A stretch of 64,000 bases of DNA from Nocardia aurantiaca (GTDB lineage Bacteria; Actinomycetota; Actinomycetes; Mycobacteriales; Mycobacteriaceae). Position 1 is the first letter of the stretch, and each line of letters begins with the position of its first letter. The notes beneath the pieces are model-generated. The model was not told where the DNA came from, searched no databases, and saw only the letters and a list, made by a program, of their open reading frames with translations. Below are positions 43,750 through 52,136 of this stretch, piece by piece. The stretch is from contig NZ_WMBB01000011.1 of assembly GCF_009708175.1 (NCBI RefSeq), forward strand, positions 1 through 64,000, read 5' to 3'. Both the position numbers and the translations under genes were made by a program.

Positions 43750-45060
43750 TTGCTGATCAGCAATGCCAATCTTCTCGCGACTCTTCTGGACGCGAGAGAT
43801 TCCGTGAAAGCCCATCTGGGACGAGAGTATTCCTCGGAATACTACGATCGGCGATTGGGTGTGGTCTGGGATCGGGCACGAGAAGCAAAAGCATACCGCC
43901 ACCTGCCCGAATACGAATTCGTCACGTTCGGCGAGCAACCGCTGACCGCGAAAGAGGATATCAAGGAGACGCCCTGGGACTTCATCGTCGCCGACCCGGC
44001 CAACGTCGCCAAATATTATGAAACAACTGGGACCACAGGCCGTGTCACGCCGACCCCGCGCACTGCCGACGACATAATCTGGAACACCGTTGCCGTGGCC
44101 GAGGCCTGGCGCGAAGTCCTGCGCGACGATGACCGTGTTGCGATACTGCTGCCTTCGGATGTCGTGCCGGTTGCGGATCTGATTGCCGGCGTGTGTGAAT
44201 ATAGGGGTATTCCCCACACGCGCAATTACCCGTTCACTACGGGAATTTCCGATTGGGACCGGCTGCTCGGCCTTTGGGATGCGTTCCGCCCGACCGTCCT
44301 GTTCGCGGCACCCGGCGTGGTGCTGCAATTGAGCAGGCTGCTGCAGAACCGTGGTGTCCTGCAATCGGTCTCGGAACAGATCAGGGCCATCATGTTGCTG
44401 GGCGAGGTAAGCACGCCCGCGCTGCGTGAGCGTCTCGGTAGCTGGTGGGAGGCTGCAGTCTTCGACGCCAGCTACGGCAGTACCGAGACAGGCACCCTGG
44501 CGGTTGCGTGCGGTCAGGGACAGCAGCATCTGATGACCGCAACCAACTACTTCGAGCTGGCTACCGAAGCTGGAGTTTCAGCTCTCGACAGTGTGAGCTC
44601 AGGAACGTTGGTCGTGACTCCCCTGAATCTGTTCGCGAGACCGCTGCTGCGATTGGACACGGGAGATGAGGTGAGCGTCGATCGCGGTTGTCTCTGCGGC
44701 AATCTCGCTCCGACGGTGACCGTCCACGGTAGGAAGTCCGATGCGATCGCGGTCGCCGGTCACGCGCTGGATATCCGGTCAGTGGAGAACATCGTCTACG
44801 GCGCGACCGCTGCGACCGGTTATCTGATCGAAGTCGCCGCCGACGGAAGCAAGGCGAGAATTCTGCTGGAACGTCGCCGGTCGGCAGACAGTCATGACGA
44901 CGCGGAACAACTAACTGAACTGCACCGACGCAGCAAGCACGCACTCGGAATCGCCTGGAGCGAAGCGCTGTTTGTCAACACCCTGCCGATCACCACAAAA
45001 AGCGGTGGATCACAGAAGAGTTGGAAGCGATCCAATATCCGAGTGGTGGAGGGCCTGTGA
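43750..45060 (+). CDS. ANL adenylate-forming ligase 1 (PaaK/F390-synthetase-like)
   Basis: 436 aa from a TTG at 43750 with GGGGGGAA upstream; the in-frame ATG at 43696 lacks an RBS. Nucleotide loop YYETTGTTGRVTP, the acid-adenylate motif ASYGSTETGTLA, RLDTGDEVSVDRG with a CLCGN cysteine pair as in phenylacetate-CoA ligases, the hinge VHGRKSDAIAVAG, and a short C-terminal domain ending KSGGSQKSWKRSN. It should activate a carboxylic acid as an adenylate and pass it to CoA, a carrier protein or an amine. First gene of the operon; its stop overlaps the next start (GTGA). Confidence 0.85.
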   Translation: MLISNANLLATLLDARDSVKAHLGREYSSEYYDRRLGVVWDRAREAKAYRHLPEYEFVTFGEQPLTAKEDIKETPWDFIVADPANVAKYYETTGTTGRVTPTPRTADDIIWNTVAVAEAWREVLRDDDRVAILLPSDVVPVADLIAGVCEYRGIPHTRNYPFTTGISDWDRLLGLWDAFRPTVLFAAPGVVLQLSRLLQNRGVLQSVSEQIRAIMLLGEVSTPALRERLGSWWEAAVFDASYGSTETGTLAVACGQGQQHLMTATNYFELATEAGVSALDSVSSGTLVVTPLNLFARPLLRLDTGDEVSVDRGCLCGNLAPTVTVHGRKSDAIAVAGHALDIRSVENIVYGATAATGYLIEVAADGSKARILLERRRSADSHDDAEQLTELHRRSKHALGIAWSEALFVNTLPITTKSGGSQKSWKRSNIRVVEGL

Positions 45061-46784
45061 GCAATTCAGTGGCCCTGCTTTCGGGGACGATCACCGGCCT
45101 GGGCACCGACGAAGGCGACCTGTGGTGCACCTACGCCGCGATCCGGACACTGTCGTGGCTAGGCAGGCTCGACGAAATTCCGAATCGCGCCGACACCGTG
45201 GATTTCCTGCTCAGCAAACGCAATACCGACGGCGGCTACGCCTGGAGCCGAGGAATGACCTCGGATGCATGGGCCACGTTCTATTGCACGCAGGCACTGC
45301 GAGATCTGGGCCATCTGGTCCCCGACATCGAACGGACCGCCGAGTGGCTGTCGCTGACCTGGTCGGGTGAAGCGTATGCGATGACGCCGGGTCAGGCACC
45401 CGATGTGTGGGCGACGCATTTCTCTACCCGCACCGCGATCGAAATCTGTGGTGTCGACGTTCCCGACCGGGATCGGCTGATCGACTGGCTGCGCCGATTA
45501 CAGAGTCCCGCCGGCGGTGTGAGCTGGACTCCTGAGCACGCGGTGCGTGGCATCGCGGATGTTCGGGCCTGCCACTACGCTACGACGACGTTTCACACAT
45601 TGGCCGGTCAGCACAGCGCGATCGCATTGCCTTGGCGCACAGACGATTTGATCGACTGGATTCAACATCAACAGCTGCCCGATGGTGGATTCCGGTTCGC
45701 GGAATCGGCGACCGAGGCATGCATGTGGGCAACCTTCCGCGCGACAGCTGCCCTGGCCTGGCTCGATGCCGCGCCAGCCGAGCCGGTCGGGACGTGGATC
45801 GCACGCCATCGAGGCAGTACCGGTGCCTACGTTCGATGGGATGGATACGACGTCGAGGATGTCTGGGCCTCATTCTGTGCAGTAGGCGCATTGCGGGCGT
45901 CAGGTGAGCACTCACCGGCCAGCGATGCGATCGCCGCCCTGATCGCCACGATGGCGGTGCCTTCCGGAGGCTTCACCTACCGGGAGACAGGATCGGCTGC
46001 CGACGTACTGACGTCCGCGGCAGCGATTCTGGCGGCACCCGACAGCGCGGAGGCCGATCGGCTGCGCGCATGGATTCCCCGGTGCCTGCTCCCGAACGAG
46101 GGCGGGGTCATGTACATGCCGGGCCGCGGCGCGGAGGTCCGCTCGACGCTGTGGGCGCTGAGCGCCGGTGCGTTCGAGCGCGACGAGCGGGCTCGTCGAC
46201 GCATCGGTGCCTGGCTGACATCGATCCAGAATCCCGACGGCGGATTCGGCTATTGGGAAGGCCGGGGATCGGATCTGGTGTCGACCGCGGCCGCTGTCGA
46301 GATCGCAGTCTCGCTGAGCGAGCCGATCGGATCGGTCATCGACATCGCGGCCTTGGCTGGTTTCGTGGGCGAATGCCGCACTTCGGCAGGCGAATACGGA
46401 TCGGCCCCGGGAAGTCAGGCGAGCGCGCGTGCGGGCCTTCAAGCGTCGCGGATCTTTCTGGCCTTGGGCGACTCGCGAGCCGGCGATGCAGAGCGGTTGC
46501 TGCAAACGCACCGGGTTCGAGGCGGCGGCTGGGCCAACGACGGCAATCGTGTCCCCGACCTGTTGTCGACGTATGAGGCGGTCGTGACCGCCGACCGGTT
46601 GGGGATCGCCCTCGACACAGAACATGTGCATCGGTTCGTCGATCGGATCAGCGCCGCGTCCGGATTCCGGTGGAGTCCGCTCGCGGCGAATTCCGGTGGC
46701 GCGCTAGCCCATTGCCTGGGCTCCCTGCTGCGCAAACGTCTATCCGACCGCACGGCGCGACTGCCTGCGCTGACCCTGTCGTAG
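45057..46784 (+). CDS. Alpha/alpha-toroid protein of the terpene cyclase/prenyltransferase-beta fold
   Basis: 575 aa from a GTG at 45057 overlapping the previous stop. Nine or so repeats of ~55-60 residues, each with a Gly-Gly or equivalent turn: NTDGGYAWSRG, SPAGGVSWTPE, LPDGGFRFAES, STGAYVRWDG, PSGGFTYRETG, NEGGVMYMPGRG, NPDGGFGYWEGRG, RGGGWANDGN. This is the squalene-cyclase/prenyltransferase toroid. A class II cyclase DxDD is not present; the nearest is DVEDVWAS. Zn ligands of prenyltransferases are not obvious. It may be a non-terpenoid use of the fold. No close known relative recognised. Confidence 0.75.
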   Translation: MSNSVALLSGTITGLGTDEGDLWCTYAAIRTLSWLGRLDEIPNRADTVDFLLSKRNTDGGYAWSRGMTSDAWATFYCTQALRDLGHLVPDIERTAEWLSLTWSGEAYAMTPGQAPDVWATHFSTRTAIEICGVDVPDRDRLIDWLRRLQSPAGGVSWTPEHAVRGIADVRACHYATTTFHTLAGQHSAIALPWRTDDLIDWIQHQQLPDGGFRFAESATEACMWATFRATAALAWLDAAPAEPVGTWIARHRGSTGAYVRWDGYDVEDVWASFCAVGALRASGEHSPASDAIAALIATMAVPSGGFTYRETGSAADVLTSAAAILAAPDSAEADRLRAWIPRCLLPNEGGVMYMPGRGAEVRSTLWALSAGAFERDERARRRIGAWLTSIQNPDGGFGYWEGRGSDLVSTAAAVEIAVSLSEPIGSVIDIAALAGFVGECRTSAGEYGSAPGSQASARAGLQASRIFLALGDSRAGDAERLLQTHRVRGGGWANDGNRVPDLLSTYEAVVTADRLGIALDTEHVHRFVDRISAASGFRWSPLAANSGGALAHCLGSLLRKRLSDRTARLPALTLS

Positions 46785-46793
46785 CCGAACACG

Positions 46794-47186
46794 ATGCCGA
46801 CCATCGACCTGTTCACGACCGTCCTGCCGCTGGCACACAAGAAATCGATCGCCGTGGCACTGACCCGATGGCTTGCCGACCGAGAAACGTCGCCGCGCAA
46901 CGTGATCGTCACCTTCCACCAGCTCGAACCGCACTCCACCTTCAGCGGCGGTATCGCGTTGGACGCGCTGGTCGCCGGTGACCACCGACCGCACTACGCA
47001 CTGGCGCTGTGCCGCATCGGACCAGACCGCGACGACCACTTCCGCGCCGAATTGGCCCGGCAGTTGACGACGCAATTGCACACCCACGGTCCGGTCCCCT
47101 TCGTCTACATCGAATTTCGGACCACGGCACCAGCTCAGGTCTACATCGCCCGTGATGGTGCGCTCACGCGCGCCGACACGCCCTGA
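46794..47186 (+). CDS. Tautomerase-superfamily protein (4-oxalocrotonate tautomerase-like)
   Basis: 130 aa, starting MPTIDLFTTVLP: Pro after the initiator Met is the catalytic general base of this superfamily once Met is removed. Two beta-alpha-beta units (residues ~1-60 and ~67-115, the second around YALALCRIGPDRDDHFRAEL) give the fused length of cis-CaaD/MIF-like members. It should catalyse proton transfer or hydration of an unsaturated or keto acid. It sits 9 bp after the toroid gene in the operon. Substrate unknown. Confidence 0.75.
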   Translation: MPTIDLFTTVLPLAHKKSIAVALTRWLADRETSPRNVIVTFHQLEPHSTFSGGIALDALVAGDHRPHYALALCRIGPDRDDHFRAELARQLTTQLHTHGPVPFVYIEFRTTAPAQVYIARDGALTRADTP

Positions 47187-47207
47187 CACCCAGATTCCGA
47201 GGAAGCC

Positions 47208-47519
47208 ATGACCACCCAAATTCCTACACCCGAACAGCTCACCCAGCGCGTCCGGGGCGCGTTGCGGGCCGTGCTGGGACCCGACCTCGATACGGTCGCC
47301 GACTCCGACGAGCTGCGCGACAAGCTCGGTGACCTCTACGACAGCCTGCGAGCAGTCGAGTGCATCACCCGCATCGAGGAGGAGTTCGGTATCGAGGTGG
47401 ACTACGTCGGCCATGACGTGCGCTACGAGTTCGCAACCCCCGAACGCATCGTGCGTTTCGTGCAGTGGCAGCTGCAGGATCTGGCCGCGATCAACGGGGT
47501 TACGGCCCATGACAGCTGA
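47208..47519 (+). CDS. Acyl carrier protein
   Basis: 103 aa with GAGGAAG upstream of the ATG at 47208. The carrier motif is GDLYDSLRAVECI with Ser46 as the phosphopantetheine site, followed by RIEEEFGIEVDY and a last helix (PERIVRFVQWQLQDL). A free-standing ACP/PCP between two ANL ligases suggests that an activated acid or amino acid is carried as a thioester. Its 3' end overlaps the next gene by 11 bp. A phosphopantetheinyl transferase must come from elsewhere. Confidence 0.88.
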   Translation: MTTQIPTPEQLTQRVRGALRAVLGPDLDTVADSDELRDKLGDLYDSLRAVECITRIEEEFGIEVDYVGHDVRYEFATPERIVRFVQWQLQDLAAINGVTAHDS

Positions 47520-48552
47520 CACACGCGGTGAGGAGATCGCCTTTGCAACCTCCGGATCGACCGGATCACCGGCCCGCTGGTGGCGGACCGTCGTCCAGAT
47601 CCGCGCGGAAGTCGCGCTCGTCGCCGCCGAACTCGGAGCGGTCGGCCAAATCGTCAACTTCGCGCCGACCGGCCACCTCTACGGGCACCTCTACGGCACG
47701 GTGCTGCCCGAATTGATTGACGTCCCGGTCCATCACGGATGGCGCCACCCCGCAGCGGTCCCGAATATCAGGACCGGCACTCCCACCCTGCTGGTATGCC
47801 TGCCATCGAGTTGGCCGATCGTGCGCAGCATGGCAGCGATGCTGGCGGGGTTGCCGTCGGTGACCGCCCTCCACGGGACCGGTCCGGTGACTGCGGCGGC
47901 CCGCACGACGGCCGAACGACTGGCCTCGCCGCGCTTTCATCCGGTCGAGATCTTCGGCTCGACCGAGACCGGCGCGATCGCCACCCGAACGATAGCCGCC
48001 GAAGACAACCAGCCATGGACGCTGTTGCCCGATGTGCAGTTGATAACCGACCGCAACGATGGGCCTCAACCATTGCATGTACGCAGCCCCCGGCTGGCCC
48101 GGCACGAAACGACGCCGCACTACCCGCAGGCACTACACCTCGACGACCTGGTCGAACCCCTTCCGCATCGACGGTTTCGCCATCTCGGCCGGGTATCGAG
48201 ACTGATCAAGGTGAACGGAGTTCGCTGCAACCTCGACCAGATCGAGGCCAGCCTGCACCGTTTGCATTCTGACAGCGAATTCGCTTGTGTCGCTGCCACC
48301 GACGAGCTGCGGGGAGAGCACTACGACCTCTACTACAGCTCGCCGCCCTCAGGACCGGGGACGCGGGAGATCTGGTCGAGCTTCCAGCAGGTGCTCGGGT
48401 CGAGCCCACTTCCTCGGAGAATTCACCGCGTCGAGACACTGCGGCGTTCGGCGACCGGAAAAGTGCTGGCGGATCAACTGTACGAGCGGAATCGGCCCGA
48501 AACCCACAGACAGGAGACGACCAGCCGTGCACGGCAGCGTGTTCGACTCTGA
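47509..48552 (+). CDS. ANL adenylate-forming ligase 2 (compact)
   Basis: 347 aa from the ATG at 47509. Shorter than usual: the N-terminal ~100 residues of a standard ANL enzyme are missing, and it begins close to the P-loop IAFATSGSTGSPARWW. Other motifs are present: EIFGSTETGAIATR, GRVSRLIKVNGVRCNLDQIE (hinge) and the C-terminal Lys in RRSATGKVLADQL. It overlaps the ACP gene, so it is the best candidate for loading that ACP. Substrate unknown. It overlaps the MIO gene by 26 bp. Confidence 0.82.
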   Translation: MTADTRGEEIAFATSGSTGSPARWWRTVVQIRAEVALVAAELGAVGQIVNFAPTGHLYGHLYGTVLPELIDVPVHHGWRHPAAVPNIRTGTPTLLVCLPSSWPIVRSMAAMLAGLPSVTALHGTGPVTAAARTTAERLASPRFHPVEIFGSTETGAIATRTIAAEDNQPWTLLPDVQLITDRNDGPQPLHVRSPRLARHETTPHYPQALHLDDLVEPLPHRRFRHLGRVSRLIKVNGVRCNLDQIEASLHRLHSDSEFACVAATDELRGEHYDLYYSSPPSGPGTREIWSSFQQVLGSSPLPRRIHRVETLRRSATGKVLADQLYERNRPETHRQETTSRARQRVRL

Positions 48553-50071
48553 CCCCAGCACATCCGCGCTCGACCCCATCGCCCGATGGCTGGCCCGGAC
48601 CGGCCGGCAGGTCCGCTTTCCCGTCGACCCCGACACCCTCACCCGGCTGGTTCACAGTCGACGTGTACTCGACCGGGTTGCCGCCCGCACGCCCGTGTAC
48701 GGACTGACACGGGGGTTCGGGCCGCTGGTCGACTTCGATGCGCACACTGATACACACCGCAGCGGATCTGGGCTCATCGATCATCTGACAGTGGGTCAAG
48801 GTGATCCGCTCACTCCCGAGGTGGTGCGCACGATGATCTGGTTGCGGCTGTCGAGCATGGCCAAAGGCTATTCCGCAGTCTCGGTCCCTGTCTGGGAAAC
48901 CCTCGTCGCACAGTGGAACCACGGCATCACACCGGTGGTACCGCGCGACGGAAGTCTCTCGGCCAGTGGTGATCTCGTGCCACTCGCGCATGCTGCGGCG
49001 GCCCTGGCCGGACGCGGCAAGCTCTGGTGGCACGACCAAGGATGCCTTCATGCCCTCGACGCCGACGACGCGCTGGCCCGTACGTCGGTGACAGCGGTGC
49101 GCTGGGATGCGCGGTCGGCGCTGGCGTTCGTCAACGGGACCAGCGCCGCCCTCGCGGCGACACTGCACAATCACGTCGAGCTCGCCTGCTTGGTCGTCGC
49201 GATGGCCACCGCGACCGGCCGGCTGGTGACGTTGCTGGGCAGCAACGTCGAGCCCTATCGGGATGCGCTGTCGCGGGTACGCAATCAGCGCGGGCAGCAG
49301 CGGATCGCAGCGGTCATCCGCTCGAACATCGATCCGACCACGCCCGGCTCCCAGAACAGGCCACTGCAGGAACCGTATTCGCTGCGATGTGCCCCGCAGA
49401 TCCTCGGGGCAGTACTCGATCAGCTCCGTCTGCAAGGCGAGATCCTGCTCGCCGAAGCCGACGGCACCACCGACAATCCTGTGATCGTCGACGACACCGT
49501 CCTGCACGGTGGCAATTTCCACGCTGCCGCTGTGGGATTGGCCAGCGAACAGTACGCCGGTTGTGTCCATCAGGTGGCGTTCCTGGCCGAGCGGCAGCTG
49601 GCGCTGCTGGTCGATCCCGCCCGCAACGGCGGCCTGCCGCCGCTGCTGACGCCCACCCCAGGACGCAGCAGCGGGCTTGCCGGTGTCCAGATCGCCGCCA
49701 GCTCTCACCTCGCGGCGATCCGTCAGCACGGCTACCCGGCGTCGCTGACCGCGCTCCCGACCAATCTGGGCAACCAGGACTGCGTTCCGCTGGCTCTCAA
49801 CAGCGCCAACGCAGTCACCGACAGCCTTGCGAGAGCGTGGTGGATCGTCGGTTCCCTCCACGTAGGAATCGTTCAGTACCAGCATCTTTCGGACCGGGCT
49901 CGGCGCGACACCTGGTGGGACGGGCTGGCTGACGCAGTTCCGCCGATCGTGGCCGACCGCCCGATGCACGCCGACATCGTGCGCGTGGCCGAGCTGGTCC
50001 GCGCGAGATTTCTCCCCACGATCGGCGCAGCGCCGGTCGATCACCTCACGACACCAAGGAGTACCGCATGA
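48527..50071 (+). CDS. MIO-dependent aromatic amino acid ammonia-lyase or aminomutase
   Basis: 514 aa from a GTG at 48527 with CAGGAGA upstream. The self-forming MIO cofactor comes from Ala146-Ser147-Gly148 in SLSASGDLVPLAH; the catalytic Tyr58 is in YGLTRGFG. At the substrate-selectivity switch it reads LIDHLTVGQG, so His86-Leu87 align with the His-Leu pair of tyrosine ammonia-lyases. HAL has Ser-His and PAL Phe-Leu there. Hence tyrosine to 4-coumarate or beta-tyrosine is the favoured inference. Lyase versus mutase cannot be settled. Its stop overlaps the SDR start by 4 bp. Confidence 0.9.
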   Translation: MHGSVFDSDPSTSALDPIARWLARTGRQVRFPVDPDTLTRLVHSRRVLDRVAARTPVYGLTRGFGPLVDFDAHTDTHRSGSGLIDHLTVGQGDPLTPEVVRTMIWLRLSSMAKGYSAVSVPVWETLVAQWNHGITPVVPRDGSLSASGDLVPLAHAAAALAGRGKLWWHDQGCLHALDADDALARTSVTAVRWDARSALAFVNGTSAALAATLHNHVELACLVVAMATATGRLVTLLGSNVEPYRDALSRVRNQRGQQRIAAVIRSNIDPTTPGSQNRPLQEPYSLRCAPQILGAVLDQLRLQGEILLAEADGTTDNPVIVDDTVLHGGNFHAAAVGLASEQYAGCVHQVAFLAERQLALLVDPARNGGLPPLLTPTPGRSSGLAGVQIAASSHLAAIRQHGYPASLTALPTNLGNQDCVPLALNSANAVTDSLARAWWIVGSLHVGIVQYQHLSDRARRDTWWDGLADAVPPIVADRPMHADIVRVAELVRARFLPTIGAAPVDHLTTPRSTA

Positions 50072-50835
50072 GCTCACGAGTCGTCCTCGTCACCGGTGGC
50101 GGCACCGGAATCGGCCGCGCGAGCGCCGAACGATTCGCGCGAGACGGTGATCGAACAGTTCTGATCGGCCGCCGGCTCGAGCCGTTGACCGCTGCTGCGA
50201 CCGAGATCGCAGACGCGCACGACCAGGCCACGAAACCAGCTGTCGTACAAGGTGATCTGAGCGATCCCGACGAGGTGGAGCGCGTCGTCGGCGAGGTGAA
50301 GCGGCGTTTCGGAGCCATCGACGTGGTGGTCCACGCCGCCGGCGGAAACGTCGAATTCGCCGACTCCGCGCCCAGCGACTCGTCTCTGCACGCTGTAGCG
50401 CGGCGCTGGAACGGCAACTACGCCAGCAATGTACTATCCGCGGTGCTGCTGTCGGAGGCGGTGGGGCCGTTGCTGTCTGATCACGCGCGCCTCGTGTTCC
50501 TCAGCTCGATCGCCGCCTACCGCGGGTCGGGCACCGGCTCCTATGCGGCAGCCAAGGCTGCCCTGCACCCGTACGCTTTCGACCTGGCCGCCCGCCTCGG
50601 CCGCCGGGGCACCACCGTCAATGTAGTGGCCCCCGGATACGTGTCGGGTACCGAGTTCTTTCACGGAAGACTCAGCGACACACGCGAGAAGGCCCTCGTC
50701 GCTCAGACCGTGACCGGCCGCGCCGGCACTCCCGACGATATCGCCGAAACCATCCATTGGTTGAGCTCGCCCGCGGCCGCGCACCTGAGCGGACAGATCG
50801 TGCAGGTCAACGGCGGCGCGCTCTACGGGCGATGA
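50068..50835 (+). CDS. Classical SDR oxidoreductase
   Basis: 255 aa, ATGA overlap with the MIO gene. Cofactor loop TGGGTGIG, HAAGGN, Ser147 in FLSSIAAYRGS, Tyr159 and Lys163 in SYAAAKAAL, and the late VAPGYVSGTEF and VQVNGGALYG. An intact NAD(P)-dependent ketoreductase or dehydrogenase with the layout of FabG-like enzymes. Last gene of the seven-gene operon; it may reduce a carrier-bound intermediate. A terminator follows at 50853. Confidence 0.92.
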   Translation: MSSRVVLVTGGGTGIGRASAERFARDGDRTVLIGRRLEPLTAAATEIADAHDQATKPAVVQGDLSDPDEVERVVGEVKRRFGAIDVVVHAAGGNVEFADSAPSDSSLHAVARRWNGNYASNVLSAVLLSEAVGPLLSDHARLVFLSSIAAYRGSGTGSYAAAKAALHPYAFDLAARLGRRGTTVNVVAPGYVSGTEFFHGRLSDTREKALVAQTVTGRAGTPDDIAETIHWLSSPAAAHLSGQIVQVNGGALYGR

Positions 50836-50852
50836 CCCACGCGTTCGACGCC

Positions 50853-50884
50853 GTGGGCTCCCATCCCCTGGGACGGGAGCCCAC
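50853..50884. terminator. Bidirectional terminator inside the cluster
   Basis: Perfect 10-bp stem (GTGGGCTCCC / GGGAGCCCAC) with a 12-nt loop lies between the SDR stop at 50835 (plus) and the stop of ligase 3 at 50895 (minus). It separates two convergent operons. Confidence 0.85.
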
Positions 50885-50894
50885 CGGCCGCACG

Positions 50895-52136
50895 CTAGAT
50901 CGTTGCGCGCGTCACCAGCGACGGCGTTTTGAGAGTGCGGGGGTTGAGCTCCAACTGCGCCACGACTTCGACTGTGAACGCAGAGAGGTCGGGCGCGATC
51001 GCGCTGTTCAAACGGTAGATCTCACCGAGGATCCGCGTGCGGAGGTTCTCGGCGAAATCGTCGGGTACGCCGTCGTCGGCGACGACTTTGAGCACGAGCC
51101 GTTCGTGCGCGGCGCCATGGTCGAGCAGCACGGCCTGCGATCGCCGCACGCCAGCGACCGTGGCCGCGGTGCCCAGAAGCTCCTCGACTGTCAACAGGAT
51201 CGAGCGGAACTTGATCTGGGTGTCGGCCCGTCCGAGCACCCGCAGTCCTGGCGTGGCTGCGCCGCAGCGGCATTCGACGAACTCGCCGAGGTCGCCGATC
51301 CGATACCGCAGCAGGGGGTTGATCGTCTGCGGATGCGTGTTGGTGACCACGATTTCCCCATCGACCAGCTCGATTCGTTGATATGGCAGCGTGTGAAAGA
51401 CGGTGGCGTCGCAGGCGGGACCGTTGTGGCCGATCACCCAGGTTTCGGTCGACCCGTACACGCCGTAGCGGCCGGCGTCGGGAAGCAGCTCACAGACCAG
51501 CCGATCGGTGTGCTCGTCGTAGGGTTCGCCGGTCCACAGCAATTTGCGCAGAAACCGAGGTGGGCGGTGACCGGCGCGCACACTGGCTTCCAGCAGCCGC
51601 GCAATCTGGCTGGCGGTGCCGTCGAGAGCGGTGACTCCGCGGTGTTCGAAGAAGTCCAACCAGCGCGGCACTTCGTCATCGTCGAGGGCGCCGAAGGCCA
51701 GGCACACTGCCCCGGAGGCGGCCGCGACCGCGTTGAAGAAATTGTGCGAGGACCACAGCCTGCCCGGACTGTAGATGTTGGCGATGACGTCTCTTCGGTC
51801 GAGGGGACGCCAGTGCGGGAGGATATCGGGCACGAACATGTCTGTGGGAATCAAACTCAGTTTGGGTGCCGAGGTCGTTCCCCCGCTGGCATAGAGGTAG
51901 GCGCCAGCGTCGGATTCGCGATGCTGTTGCAGGAGCGCGGGAAACACCGATTCGAGATCGCTCTTGGACAGCAACGGCAGCGCCGTCGTGTCGATCGATT
52001 CCACGTCGAGCAGGGGCAGATAGCGATCGGCCACCGCAGGCAGGCGTGCAAGCCGGTGCAGCAGTCGGCCGACAGCAGCCGCGGACTCACTCGCGCTGTC
52101 GCCGAACTCGGTGGAAGGGCCAGCCAGAGACGTCAT
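50895..52136 (-). CDS. ANL adenylate-forming ligase 3 (PaaK-like)
   Basis: 413 aa from the ATG at 52136 (AAAGGA upstream). Nucleotide loop YLYASGGTTSAPKLS, YGVYGSTETWVIGHN, RYRIGDLGEFVECRCG and the hinge VLGRADTQIKFRSILLTVEE. The C-terminal domain ends in LELNPRTLKTPSLV, where the usual Lys region is. It activates a carboxylic acid; the partner may be an amine or a carrier. It overlaps the stop of the MFS gene by 4 bp, so exporter and ligase are co-expressed. Substrate unknown. Confidence 0.85.
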   Translation of the reverse strand: MTSLAGPSTEFGDSASESAAAVGRLLHRLARLPAVADRYLPLLDVESIDTTALPLLSKSDLESVFPALLQQHRESDAGAYLYASGGTTSAPKLSLIPTDMFVPDILPHWRPLDRRDVIANIYSPGRLWSSHNFFNAVAAASGAVCLAFGALDDDEVPRWLDFFEHRGVTALDGTASQIARLLEASVRAGHRPPRFLRKLLWTGEPYDEHTDRLVCELLPDAGRYGVYGSTETWVIGHNGPACDATVFHTLPYQRIELVDGEIVVTNTHPQTINPLLRYRIGDLGEFVECRCGAATPGLRVLGRADTQIKFRSILLTVEELLGTAATVAGVRRSQAVLLDHGAAHERLVLKVVADDGVPDDFAENLRTRILGEIYRLNSAIAPDLSAFTVEVVAQLELNPRTLKTPSLVTRATI

